A stretch of 64,000 bases of DNA from Tolypeutes matacus (taxonomy: Eukaryota; Chordata; Mammalia; Cingulata; Chlamyphoridae), in assembly GCA_026826555.1 (NCBI GenBank), contig JAKSZT010054324.1:3928835-3992834 (forward strand). Reading direction: 5' to 3'. The notes beneath the pieces are model-generated. The model was not told where the DNA came from, ran no database searches, and saw nothing but the letters and a program-made list of their open reading frames with translations. Shown here one piece after another: positions 24,060-35,097 of this stretch (its first letter is position 1; the number at the start of each line of letters is the position of its first letter). The position numbers and the translations under genes were made by a program.

Positions 24060-24464
24060 TAGGGTCGATTAAGTTATGTACTCCAGAAAAAAACATATTC
24101 TTAATCTTAATCCCATTCTTGTGGGTATGAACCCATTGTAAATAGGATCTTTTGAAGATGTTATTTTTTACTTAACATGAGGACAAATGAATCAGGATGG
24201 ATCTTAATCCTATTACAGTAGTCTTTTATAAGCAGAAGAAATTCAAACATAGAGAAAAAGCCGCAGGGAGGAGCCAAAAGCTGGAAGTGAACAGGAACTT
24301 GGAAGAGAAAGGAGAGGACATGGCATATGATGGGAAAGGCAAGGAACCCCAAGGGTTGCTAGCAGCCAGATGCTGTTGATCCTGGGAGATAGCAAGCCTT
24401 CTAGCACCTGAAACCATGAGCCAACCCATAGTGTATATTTGTCATAGCCTGGGAAACCAAGACA
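24060..24464 (+). mobile_element. MaLR-like solo LTR, plus orientation
   Basis: Runs from 'cgattaagttatgtactcca' through 'cttgtgggtatgaacccatt' and 'aagctggaagtgaacaggaa' to 'cctgggaaaccaagaca'. The pentamer CATAC precedes it (24055-24059) and follows it (24465-24469). Non-coding; no gag or pol text nearby. Confidence 0.75.
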
Positions 24465-24469
24465 CATAC

Positions 24470-24936
24470 TGCATTAGCTTTTTGGCTGCTAAAATACCAT
24501 GTAATGGTTGGCTTAAACAAATGGAATTTATTGGCTCATGCTTTTGAGTCTAGGAGACGTCTAAAATCTAGGCATCGGCAAGGTGATACTTTTACCCTGA
24601 AGACTGTGACGTTTTCTAGGGCTGGCTGCCAGAGGTCCTTGGGTATTTGACTTTCCTATCACTTGGCAAATGCAAATGAAGACATCTTCTCCTTTCTCTT
24701 CCAGATTCCGTTGACTTCCAGCTTCTAGCTGCTCCCCATGGCATCTCTGTGTCCAATTCCCTTTGCATATAAAGACTTTAGCCATATTGGATTAAGGCCC
24801 ACGGTCATTCAGTTTGGGCACACCTTAACTAAAAACAACTTTAAAGGTCCTATTTACAAATGAGTTCACACTCATAGGACCAGGGGGTGGGATTTGAACA
24901 TGCCTTTTGTAGGAGGACATGATTCAATCTCCAACA
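24470..24936 (-). mobile_element. MaLR-like solo LTR, inverted partner
   Basis: Reverse complement of the same family as its left neighbour: 'attagctttttggctgctaa', 'ttgacttccagcttctagct', 'tttacaaatgagttcacact', ending 'tctccaaca'. CATAC lies on both sides (24465-24469 and 24937-24941). The 3' ends of the two LTRs face each other across one CATAC. Confidence 0.75.
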
Positions 24937-25985
24937 CATACCTTCATAAAATCACCACTCTAATTAAGATACGGAACATTTCCATCACCCGAAAAGTTCC
25001 CTTGTGCCCTTTTGAAGTAATCTCTTCCTCAACCCTGACCCCAGAGAATCCCTGAGATCAGGGATTTCTGTCCCTATGGTTTTGAATTTTCCAGAATATC
25101 ATATAAAGGAATCATAGAGTATGTAGCTTATTGAATCTGGCTTCTTTCATTTGCCATAATGCATTTGATACATTTACATACTGGTATGTATGAATAGTTT
25201 GTTCCTTTTTTTCCTTAGTAGTTTTCCACATAGATACACTTCAGTTTATTTATCTATTCATCAGTTTATCTATACACTATTTGGATTATTTCCAGTATGG
25301 GCAATTATGAATAAAGTCACTATAAACATTTGCATATAGATTTTTTTTTTACAACATATGTTTTCATTTTTCTTGGTTAAATACCTGGGACTGGGGTTAG
25401 TGGCTCATGTATTAAGTTTATGTTTAACTTTGTAAGGAACTGCTAAACTATTTTCCATTGTAGCTGTATCATTTTGCATTCCCACCAATAACACATGAGG
25501 GTTCAAGTTGACCTACATCCATGCCAGCACTTGGTATTGTCAGTTTTTCCCTTTATTTTTTAGCTATTCTAATAGGTGTGTAGTGATATTTCATTGTGGT
25601 TTAGCTTGTACTACCCTAGTGACTAATAAGTTGAGCATATTTTCTTGGGTTTGCCATCTATATATCTTCTTTGGTAAGGTGGTCACATTGTTCCCCATTT
25701 TTTGAGTTCTTTATTTTCTGATTGTTGTGTCCTGAGAGTATTTTATATACTCTTGCTAAATATATGATTTGCAAATATTTTCTCCCAAATATGTGGGTTA
25801 TCTTTTTACTTTTTTAACATTGTCTTTTGCAGACCAAAAAAATTTAGTGGAAGAAGTCCAATTTCATCAGTTTTTCTCTCTTATAAATAGTGCTTTGTGT
25901 TTTATCTAAAGAAATTTTGCCTAACCCAAGGTCACAAAGATTATTGCCTATGTTTTCTTCTAAAAGTTTTATAGTTTTATATTTA

Positions 25986-26239
25986 TTTTTTTCCCCTTTG
26001 TTGCTTTTGCTTTGGGTGTATGGTCCAAGAAACCACCACCAACCACAAGACCTGTGGTTTTTTTGTTTGGGTTTTTTTTTCCACCATCAACCACAAGACC
26101 TGGATTTTTTTTGTTTGGGTTTTTTGTTGTTGTTGTTGTTTTGGTGGTGGTGCTTGTTTTTAGGAGGTACTGGGAATTGAACCCAGGACCTTGTACATGG
26201 GAAGTGGATGCTCAACCACTGAGCTACATCCACTCCTGT
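25986..26239 (-). mobile_element. Chimeric retroposon: SINE head joined to an L1 ORF2 fragment
   Basis: A perfect 15-bp duplication ATAGTTTTATATTTA (25971-25985, 26240-26254) bounds the whole block. Read on the minus strand it starts with a DAS SINE head ('tggatgtagctcagtggttg'), passes through an A-rich linker, then carries about 65 nt of L1 ORF2 3' text ('ggtttcttggaccatacacc') and a poly-A. The part 'caggtcttgtggttg' occurs twice. One TSD pair around two sources points to template switching during one insertion. Confidence 0.75.
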
Positions 26240-27133
26240 ATAGTTTTATATTTAGATGCTAATAAATCTATGCCTCATTTATCCATTTTGATTAAATTTT
26301 TGTGGTGTGAGATATAAGTTAAGATTCATTTTACTGCATATGGAGGTCCAATTATTACATCACCAATTGTTGAAAAGACTATCTTTTCTCCATTGAATTT
26401 TCTTTATACCTTTGTCAAAAACCAATTGGTCATAATTTGTGGGTCTATTTCTGGACTCTCCATTCTGTGCCATTGAACTATGTGTCTGTTGGTTTTTGTT
26501 TTTTGTTTTGTCTGTTTGTTTTTTGTTTGTTTGGTTGGTTGTTTTTTTTTTTTTTTTTGCCAATACAACACTGTCTTGATTACTGTCACTTTACAGTAAG
26601 TCTTGAGATTGGGTAATGTGAGTCCTCCAACTTTGTTCTTCTATTTCAAACTTATTTTAGTTATTCTAGTCCCTATGCATCCCTCTTCTTGCTTTGGATT
26701 TAATTTTTTCATTATTTTCCGGTTTGTTAAGATAGAAACCTATATCACTAATTTGAGACTTTTAATATAAGCTTTTAATGCTATAAATTTCCCTCTAAGT
26801 ACTGTTGTAACTGTGTACTACAAATTTTGATATGTTGAATATTCATTTTCAGTTAGTTCAAACTATTTTCTAGTTTACTTTGAGACTTCATCTTTAACCC
26901 ATGAGTTATTTAGAAGTGTGTTGTATCATTTCCAAATATTTGGGGATTTTCCAGATATATGGCTGTTAATGATTTCTAGTTTAATTCTGTTGTGGTCAGA
27001 AAACATGCTTTGTATGGTTTCAATTCTTTTAAAGTCATTTAAACTTTGTTTTATGGCCCAGAATATGGTTTATCTAGGTGAACGTTCCATTTGTACTTGA
27101 AATGAGTGTGTATTCTGTTACTGTTGGATGGAG

Positions 27134-27187
27134 TATTCTAAAAATGTCAATTAGGTACAGTTTAACCTAATTGACATTTTTAGAATA
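27134..27187. repeat. Perfect 23-bp inverted repeat with 8-nt loop
   Basis: The arms 27134-27156 and 27165-27187 are exact reverse complements around the loop ACAGTTTA. The left arm matches the normal L1 text at this point ('atgtcaattaggt'); the right arm replaces expected L1 sequence. Confidence 0.95.
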
Positions 27188-27579
27188 GTGTTGCTCAGGT
27201 CTTCTATATCTCAAATGAATTCCCATCTAATCGTTCTATCAATTTCTAAAAGCAAAGTGATGAAGCTTCTGATTATAATTATTATTATTTCAAATATATC
27301 AATTTTTGCTTCATGTATTTTAAAGGTCTTTTATTAGTTTACTCATATTTAGAACTGTTATTGTCTTTTTGGTAAATTGACCTATTTATCTTTATTTACT
27401 CTCCCTCTTTATCTCTGGTATTATTCCTTCTAGTGAAGTCTACTTTGATATTAATTGTGGGAATTTTTGAAATTTACCATAACAGACTTATTTGTTGTTC
27501 TTCTTCACAGGTTCTTTTTTATTCATATTCCAATCCTAGAAAGGGCCATAAAGAAGAAAAGAATCTTGAGTTAGGTACT

Positions 27580-28173
27580 TGTATTAGTTAGCCAAAGGGG
27601 AACCGATGCAAAAATACCAGAAATCTGTTGGCTTTTATAAAGGGTATTTGTTTGGGGTAGAACCTTACAGTTACCAGGCCATAAAGTGTAAATTACTTTC
27701 CTCACCAAAGTCTATTGCCACGTGTTGGAGCAAAATGGCCGCCAACATCTGTGAGGGTTCAGGCTTCCTGGGTTTCTTTCTTCCCAGGGCGTGCTTCTCT
27801 CTGGGCTCAGCACCTCTGGTATCTCCACAAGTCTAGCTGTAGACGATCAGGTGAACGGCTTGTTTCTCTTCCCAGGGCCTTTTCTCTTTCCTTATGACCA
27901 ACCTCCGCTGTATGCTTAATTCCCAGGGCTCCAGCTCAAAAACTCCAAACTCCCTTCTCTGTGGTGTGGTTTCTCTGTGAGTCCCCGCCCCCTTTGTGGG
28001 CAAGGATGCAATGTCCTACTGTTTGGCCCAATCAAATCCTTGATCATTATTTAATCAAATAAAAGTAAAACCTCTGAATACAATACACTCTATTATGCCC
28101 AGAGGAAAAGGCCAGTTTACAAATATAATCCAATAATACTTTTTGGAATTCATCCATAATATCAAATTTCTCA
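27580..28173 (-). mobile_element. MaLR-like solo LTR
   Basis: Starts TGTATTAGTTAGCCAAAGGG and includes 'ctgttggcttttataaaggg', 'ggagcaaaatggccgccaac' and 'tttttggaattcatccataa'. It is the same family as the LTR at 33650-34195 in opposite orientation. Flanks GTACT and GTATG may be a worn 5-bp TSD. Confidence 0.75.
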
Positions 28174-28189
28174 GTATGAAACCAGGTGA

Positions 28190-28990
28190 AACATGGCAGT
28201 GGAAAGGAAGGAGGTAGGACAGGCATTTCTGGGAAATGAACCAGTAGTCTGAATCAAAATGTGAAGATGTAAAATAATATCCCTTAATAGGGGAAAGGTA
28301 AGTGTTGGGGAAGGATGAAATAAGGTTGAGAAAGGGCTTGGCAAAGGGCAGTAAATAAACTGGGTCTAGATCTTGCCATACCTTACAAAGGTCTATAACA
28401 TTGGGAAATTAAAGGTTTTAAATCAGGGAGTGTAATGATCAAGTTTTCATTTTAAGAATATCACTCTGACAGTAATATACATGTTAAATTTGTAGGGAAT
28501 AAAGCCAGGAAAACTCAAAATAGATTAATATTGTAATGGGGCAGTGAAAGATGATAAGAGTCTGAACTAAGACCATAGCAGTATCAGAGATGGAGAGAAT
28601 GATGAGTATTCAAGTGATAGGAATATTGATTTTTGATGACTCTTGGCATTTGGCACAGAGGAGGAGATTAGGACAAATCTATGGCTGCTGTTTGATATAG
28701 CAATGTGGCATATGGTAGTATTCACTGTGAAAGGGCCACCAAACATGAAGCTCGTTTATGGGGAAATATTTAAAAATCACTTACAGATACCTAGGTTTGG
28801 GGTAGGCATGGGATATCCAAGTCTGGAGGGATGCTTGGTAGTCAGGGGATACATCAGTATGAAACTCATGAGAGGTTTCTGAGCCTTGTTAGGGGATAAA
28901 GGACTTCACCCAAGTGGACTGAAAGAAGGAACAGCCTGGAATATAAGGAGTAGATGGAGGAAGAAGAGTCAGTGGAAGAGTCTGAGAGAC
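28190..28990 (+). repeat. Ancient unnamed repeat, long piece
   Basis: The passages 'gggagtgtaatgatcaagtt', 'aagaatatcactctgacagt' and 'atgggatatccaagtctgga' follow the same repeat family as 6802-6963. Confidence 0.5.
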
Positions 28991-29039
28991 ACGGTTCAGA
29001 GAGGCAGGAAAAGAGCTTTTTGAAATGACTGTAACAAAG

Positions 29040-29205
29040 TATTTGTCACTCTGCTATAATTTTTCATTTCCCACCTAGGCTGACTTCTTCAGAGTTAAGA
29101 ACCATGTCTTAGTCATTTTTGTATCTCCAGTATCTAGTACAATATGTCATTCAGAGATACTTAGTGAAATTTTGGTGAATGGATACAGAAGGGCCCACAT
29201 TTCAG
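29040..29205 (+). repeat. L2 LINE 3' end
   Basis: The passages 'agaaccatgtcttagtcatt', 'gtatctccagtatctagtac' and 'tggtgaatgga' give the L2 tail. Confidence 0.75.
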
Positions 29206-29314
29206 AGAACAATTTATAGCCGTTTACCACTAGAGGACCAGTGGTAAAGTAATCAAACTGCTTCTGATTTAAACCAGATATTCATCAAAGAAGGAATTGG
29301 TTTGTAGAACAGCA

Positions 29315-29500
29315 AGAAGCACAGGACTTGGGAATCATTGACCTGGGAATCTCACTGATCCCACCCACTAACTCCTTCAGCTTGAGCTAATTCACTTCTC
29401 TGAAGCTTAGTTTCCTCATCTGGAATGGGAGTAGGAAAGGTAACAAACATCTAGCACAATTACTGATAATGATAGATATTATTATCATAATCATCAAATA
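29315..29500 (+). repeat. MIR SINE fragment
   Basis: The passages 'cacttctctgaagcttagtt' and 'cctcatctggaatgggagta' are the MIR 5' core. Confidence 0.7.
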
Positions 29501-29535
29501 TAATTTATACATTTTAGAGATTAAAAAAAACAATA

Positions 29536-29950
29536 CGAGAAGCAGGTGTGGCTCAAGCAATTGGGCTCCTGTCTACCATATGGGGAGCCCCAGGTTCGGT
29601 TCCTGGGGTCTCCTGGTGAAGGTCAAGCTGGCCTGTACTGAAGACAGCAGGCCCGAGCTGTGAACTAACAAAACAAGATGACGCAACAACAAAAAAAGAG
29701 ACACAGAGGAAAGACAATGAGAGACACAACAAACCAGGAAGCTGAGATGGTTTAAGCAATTGGGTGCCTCTCTCCCACGTCAGAGGTCCCAGGATCAGTT
29801 CCCAGTGCCTCCTAAATAGGAGATAAGAAGAGAAGACAAGCAAACACAGAAAAACACACAGCAAATGGACACAGAGAGCAGACAGTGAGTACAGCTGGCA
29901 GGGGTGATAAATAAAAAAATAAAAATAAATTAAATCTTGAAAAAAAAAAG
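29536..29950 (+). mobile_element. DAS-type tRNA SINE, dimer
   Basis: Two heads: 'gtgtggctcaagcaattggg' with B box GGTTCGGTTCC at about 29593, and a worn second head 'gagatggtttaagcaattgg' with 'aggatcagttcccagtgcct'. Each is followed by an A-rich body with repeated 'acacag'. No clear TSD. Confidence 0.85.
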
Positions 29951-30012
29951 CCACACATATGGCCTCCATAGAAAAAGCTGAATCAGGCCTGTATGGGAGA
30001 ATCTACCAGGTT

Positions 30013-30400
30013 CTTTTTTTTAATTTAAGATTTATGTTATTTATTTATTTCTACCCCCACCCAACCCCCGCCTCGTTGTTTGCACTCTCTATCTGCTCTC
30101 TGTGTCTGTTCATTGTGTGTTCATCTTCTTTTCAGGAGGCACCAGGAACTGAACCTGGGACCGCCCATATGGGAGGGAGATGCCTAATCATGTGAGCCAC
30201 CTCTGCTCCCTGCTTGTTGTGCCTCTCATTGTGTTTCCTTGTTGTGTCTCTTCATTGTGTCATCTTGTGTCAGCTCGCTGTGCCAGCCTGTCGCATCAGC
30301 TCGTTGTCTTGCTTGTCTTCTTTAGGAGGCACGGGAAACAGAACCTGGGACATCCCATGTGGTAGGCGGGCACCCAACTGCTTGAGCCACATCTACTTTC
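30013..30400 (-). mobile_element. DAS-type tRNA SINE, dimer
   Basis: Two antisense heads ('aggaggcaccaggaactgaa', 'aggaggcacgggaaacagaa') with bodies. Flanked by CTACCAGGTT at 30003-30012 and 30401-30410. Confidence 0.92.
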
Positions 30401-30410
30401 CTACCAGGTT

Positions 30411-30718
30411 TTATTTTATTTTATTTTTTTTAGATTTTATTTATTTTTATTTATTTATCCACCCCCACCTTGCTGCTTGTGCTTGCTGTCTGCTTTCTGT
30501 GTCCATTCACTGTGCATTTCCTCTGTGTCTGCTTGTCTCCCTTTGTTGTGTCATCTTGCTGCACCAGCTCTTCAAGGATGCAGGCCATCAGCTGTCCACA
30601 GGCGCAGGCAGTCAGCTCTCTGCAGGCGCTTGCCCTCACCAGGAGGGCCCGGGAGCCAAACTCAGGGCCTCCCATATGTAGATGGGAGCCCAACCACTTG
30701 AGCCACATCTGCTTCCCA
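30411..30718 (-). mobile_element. DAS-type tRNA SINE inserted at the same target
   Basis: One antisense head ('gggcctcccatatgtagatg') with a longer CAGGCGC-rich body. Its left target copy is the right TSD of the previous SINE (30401-30410), and a third copy TTACCAGGG lies at 30719-30727. Confidence 0.88.
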
Positions 30719-30739
30719 TTACCAGGGTTTTTTTGTAGA

Positions 30740-30870
30740 AAAATCATCTGCCGTCTGTCTCTCATCCTTGACCATGATCTCCCCAAGGGTAGGAATTGTG
30801 TTAAATGTAGAGATCCATTTATCTTTGTATCTCCAAAAACCCTATAAATGTTTATGGAGTAGAAACATGA
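30740..30870 (+). repeat. L2 LINE 3' end
   Basis: The passages 'ccccaagggtaggaattgtg' and 'ctttgtatctccaaaaaccc' fit the L2 tail. Confidence 0.65.
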
Positions 30871-31199
30871 AATTCAATATTTAGGAGACATCCTGGTTTG
30901 GAGAATTTTATTTTGATACCTTGGAAAAACAAAATAAAGGTAGTACAACTAGCTATTACAAAAGGTAGGAGTTTGTTCAATTTACCACTGTTAGCATTGA
31001 TGGTTTAAATGTCCACGAAGAGCTCTCTGGATAGAGGCTAACTTTTGCACATAAGATTTATAATGTCCACGTGTATACGAAATTGAGGATATATCCACCA
31101 GGCCAGTCAGAAATACAGGCATATCTCTATAAAATAACTTAACAGCAATCCTCTGACTTCCAAACACCACCCACAAACTGTTGGAAACTCAGGCCCAAA

Positions 31200-31570
31200 T
31201 CTTTCCCTTTTGATTCATGAGGATAAGAGTAAGAGCTAAAATCCAGGCCATGGGCTACTCTCTTGTACCTGGCACTGGCCACATGGACATCCTCTGCCCT
31301 TTCTAACTCATGGCCATTCATCAGCTCTCTATTTTGCACTTCTTGGTGTGGCCTGCATGAGCTGTCCTGCCAACTGCTCCAGTTCTGTCTGGAACCACCC
31401 TCCCCTTGCCCTCTGCACTCTAGGCACAATGGTCTCTTCACTGTTCCTGGAACATTCCAAGCTCAGAACCCGTAAGGCTTTCCACCTTGGGACCTTTGTA
31501 ATAAGTTTTCCTTTTGTCTTGAAAGCTCATTTTGTTCATTGCTTCACTGAAGTGAAAGTGATGGAGAAGT
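31200..31570 (+). repeat. L2 LINE fragment
   Basis: The passages 'gttcctggaacattccaagc' and 'aggctttccaccttgggacc' match L2 upstream of its tail. The first half is weaker. Confidence 0.55.
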
Positions 31571-33619
31571 ACAAAATAAACTTGAATAGAATGTAAGATC
31601 GTGTCATCTCTTCAGCCACATCCACCCACTGAGATAGCAATCACAGTCCCTCTTGTCAGATACAGAAACAAACAAAAGCACAATCGCAATGAGGAATTTG
31701 ACAAAAACAACTCAAAATAGAAACTAGTATTTTTTTTTTTTTTTCGTTAAAAAAAGCAAGGAGGTATTAGTTTCCCCTGCATTTGACAACTTACTTTTTT
31801 AAGTCAGGGGAATGGAATTTGTATTGTAAGTTTTTTGACAACTAGAAAATCCAAATTTGAACTGACTTCAGAAACTGGCATTCTAGTATCACATTAAGCT
31901 AATAATGTTACCTGATAATAATTTTCTGTCCTTTAACCTGGTGGGTGATTACTGCTGCGGAGCCACTATCGCCATCAAGGTACTGCCCAAGAACCTGGGC
32001 TGTGTTGGGTTGAGCTGTTTTTATTTGGCTGTAAAATGAACTGAAGAGAAAAGGAATGTCCCACTGGCAACTGACTTGATCTGTATAAACCAGTATAGAT
32101 TCACGGTTTCGGACTTAATGAGAATGGAAAAGATTGTATTGGAAAATGTGTGTTGGAAAGTCAAAGCAACTACTGCCTTTTAATTTCTGCAACTCTATTT
32201 TTCACTCATTTACAAGAACATTCATGTGCAAGGAGAAATAGCCTTAATTTTGAAAGACAGAAGCTCAACTTAAGACATACCACTGCAGGATCATATTTTC
32301 TAAAGCTAAGCCTTCTGTGTTGACATTGTCTATCATTGCATTGGAGATCCAAGCACAGAAGTGTGTATAATTAACAGGAGTAAAATGTCTTCAGAAACAT
32401 TCCAAGATAAATGGCAGAGATTTGATCTTCTGGCAAGAGCTTGTATCCAAGTGTTTAACTGAATATTCATACAAGTGTTCCAAACCAAATGTTCAGAAGT
32501 TGAAAAGGATTGTTTCTGGGCATACTGCATAGCAATGGATACACAGTTACTACAGAATCACCCACCTTCCGACAACTTGTGAAAGGGTTCCTAACTGGAT
32601 TATTACAGCAACAAAACCTCTTCTCTGAAGCCTTTCTCCACAACCTGAGCTATGGATTCATCAGTGTAATAATAGATTTAAGATGTGAAGTCTCAAAACA
32701 TCACAATTAGATTAACATTGATATTCTCAGACTTGGGAGAATTACCTGTTTAATATTATACTATAGTCAAATTATGTTTAGATTTGAATTCATCTGAGAA
32801 GTCTACAAATCAAAGCATGAAACTAACAACAAACCTAGGAAAGTAAACTGAATCTTCATTTCTAACATTGATCCAAATATCTATTTTGCATTAATATATT
32901 ATATTTAGGTGGTATTGAAAACTAAAATCATCTTAAGCATGCTTTTTAAATTGTGAGGTTTACATCAAAACCAACATTTCACATGTGCACTTTTCAGGCA
33001 TAACAGATTACTAATCTAGGCAGTATAAATGGTTTCTTGGTATTCATAATACCAAGTGATAGAAAATCCAGAGATGTGGAATTATTGTTACATGACAATT
33101 ACTTTTAAATTTGAGGGCATTTTATATAAAGCAAAATATACACCTGGGAAGCTTGGCAAATTCATTATGTTATTGTTAATATTTTTTCTAGAATGCAGGT
33201 GATGTTTATATCCATGATAAAAATTTTTATACAGAATCTACTGCATCAATCTAATCCCATTGAGAAAATTAGTTTCTCTTGTAACAAAATAAATTTTCAC
33301 TCCAAAAACTTGCTTTACCCCACCAAAGCAGGTGCATGCTAGATTTAACACTCTGGAGGTTTTTACTAAGGACTGTTCTAATAAAACTGCCACTCCCTAT
33401 TTTAGAATTTTGTTTAAAAGGAAGAGAGTATACTTTCAGTAATGCCCATACTGTGCCAAAGCAAAGTCTTGAGTAAGGTAGGCACCCTTATGATAGGTAG
33501 TGTTTAAGATTTCTCATGTAAGTCAGTGAATGTAAAGAGGTCTACAGTCATAAAGTGTTGTAAATGGTCACTCAGTGCAAATGTGTAGCCTGAGCCCATC
33601 CAGAATGGCTGTAACCAAT
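31571..33619. other. Repeat-free block, about 2 kb
   Basis: No transposon recognised. Includes a T run at about 31729-31744 and a locally GC-rich stretch near 31940-32010. No convincing exon. Confidence 0.4.
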
Positions 33620-33636
33620 TCTGATTTACTTTTTAA

Positions 33637-34257
33637 TTTTTTTAGGAGGTGTAGCAGTTCGGCATTGTTTATGGATTCCAAAAATAGATACTGGATTATG
33701 TTTGTAAACTGGTCTGTACCTGGGCGTGATTAAATTATGATTAGGGCTTTGACTGGACCACTTCGGTAGGACGTTGAGTCCCCTCCCCCTTCGTGGGCGG
33801 GGACTCACAGAGAAAACCACACAACAGAGAAGAGTTGGGGTTTTGAGCTGGAGCCCAGAAGTAAGCACACAGAGGTGCAGAGCAGCTAAACCTGAGCCCC
33901 AGGGAGAGAGACAGAGCCGTTCGCCTGATAGTCTACAGCTGGCCTTGTGCAGATAGCAGGGCAGCTGAGCCCAGAGAGAAACAAGCCCCGGGAAGAGAGG
34001 AATCCAGGAAGCCTGAACTCTTGGCAGACGGCGACAGCCATCTTGCTCCAACACATGGCAACAGACTTTGGTGAGGGAAGTAACTTACGCTTTATGACCT
34101 GGTAACTGTAAACTTCTACCCCAAATAAATACCCTTTATAAAAGCCAACAGATTTCTGGTACTTTGCATCAGCACCCCTTTGGCTGACTAATACAAGAAG
34201 TACCGGGGATTGAACCTGGGAAGCAAGCGCTCAATCACTGAGTTATAATCGCTTCCC
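33637..34257 (-). mobile_element. DAS-type SINE split by an LTR
   Basis: The antisense head is cut after '...ttttaggagg' (to 33649) and resumes 'taccggggattgaacctggg' (34201). The outer TSD TCTGATTTACTTTTTAA is at 33620-33636 and 34258-34274. Confidence 0.88.
33650..34195 (+). mobile_element. MaLR-like solo LTR inserted in a SINE
   Basis: Starts TGTAGCAGTTCGGC and ends GACTAATACA, with 'ctgatagtctacagctggcc', 'cagccatcttgctccaacac' and 'aataaataccctttataaaa' inside, so both TG/CA ends are intact. The 5-bp flanks GGAGG and AGAAG are a worn TSD. A possible AATAAA lies near 34125. Non-coding. Confidence 0.85.
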
Positions 34258-34274
34258 TCTGATTTACTTTTTAA

Positions 34275-34622
34275 AAACATTTATTTATTTACTTTATTTT
34301 TCTTTATTTATCCCTCCTCCCCCAGATAGTTTTCTCATCTGTCAGCTCATTGTTTGCTCATCTTCTTCAGGAGGTACCAGGAACCAAACCCAGGACCTCC
34401 CACATGAGAGGGGAGTGCCCAACGGCTGAAGTCACATCTGCTCCCCGCAGGCTGCAGTGTCTACCGGCTTGTGGCATCTGCTTATTGCAGTGGGGGCGGC
34501 ATGTGGCTCGTTGTGGTGGGGGCGGTGTCTGCATGTCTTCTTTTAGGGGACACTTGGAGCCAAACCCAAGACCTCCCATGTTGTAGGCAGGCACCCAACT
34601 GGTTGAGTCATATCCGCTTCCC
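34275..34622 (-). mobile_element. DAS-type tRNA SINE, dimer, same target as its neighbour
   Basis: Two antisense heads ('aggaggtaccaggaaccaaa', 'aggggacacttggagccaaa'). It lies between the second (34258-34274) and third (34623-34638) copy of the TCTGATTTACTTTT target. Confidence 0.88.
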
Positions 34623-34741
34623 TCTGATTTACTTTTAACATCATGTTATAGATAAATATACACTGAAAAATAAACCAAAGAACCACAGTAATACCTAAAG
34701 TTATATCTAACTTTTGTGAACTATGTCTATGGATAACTTTT

Positions 34742-34950
34742 TTTTTTTAGGAGGTCCTGAGGATTAAACCCAGGACCTTGTAAATGGGAAACAGACACTC
34801 AACCACTGAACTACATCCACTTCCCAATAAGAGTTGGTTTTTTTCATTTGTTTGTCTGTTTTTTATATTTAGGAGGTACTGGGGATCGAACCCGGAACTT
34901 CATACATGGGAAGCAGGTGTTAAACCACTTGAGCTACATCTGCTCTCCTG
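34742..34950 (-). mobile_element. DAS-type tRNA SINE, dimer
   Basis: Two antisense heads ('aggaggtcctgaggattaaa', 'aggaggtactggggatcgaa'). TSD TGGATAACTTTT at 34730-34741 and TGGATAAGTTTT at 34951-34962. Confidence 0.9.
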
Positions 34951-35097
34951 TGGATAAGTTTTAAGTTTTCCCAAATGGCTGATACGTTTAAATATTTTGA
35001 AATATTAGTGTTAATTTTGAGTTGGCAGAGGTAACCTAACAAACTCCCATTACGTTTAGTACTAAAGGATATATCTTTCAATAAAATTACTGAAATG

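Larger units (their letters stand above)
23955..27490 (-). mobile_element. L1 (L1M-type), 3' UTR and ORF2 remnant, antisense host of nested insertions
   Basis: The plus strand reads the reverse complement of an L1 3' end and then ORF2: 'acaatacaattcacaccttt' (24006), 'atcatataaaggaatcatag' (25099), 'gtcagtttttccctttattt', 'tgtttgcaaatattttctcc'-like text near 25775, and the early ORF2 passage 'tctgttgtggtcagaaaaca' (26986). Nested in it are LTRs at 24060-24464 and 24470-24936 and the chimeric insertion at 25986-26239. No ORF2 frame survives. Confidence 0.8.

Noticed and set aside
30180..30847. Frames up to 155 codons in the SINE cluster
   Set aside because: They read through SINE bodies and tails and have no independent support.
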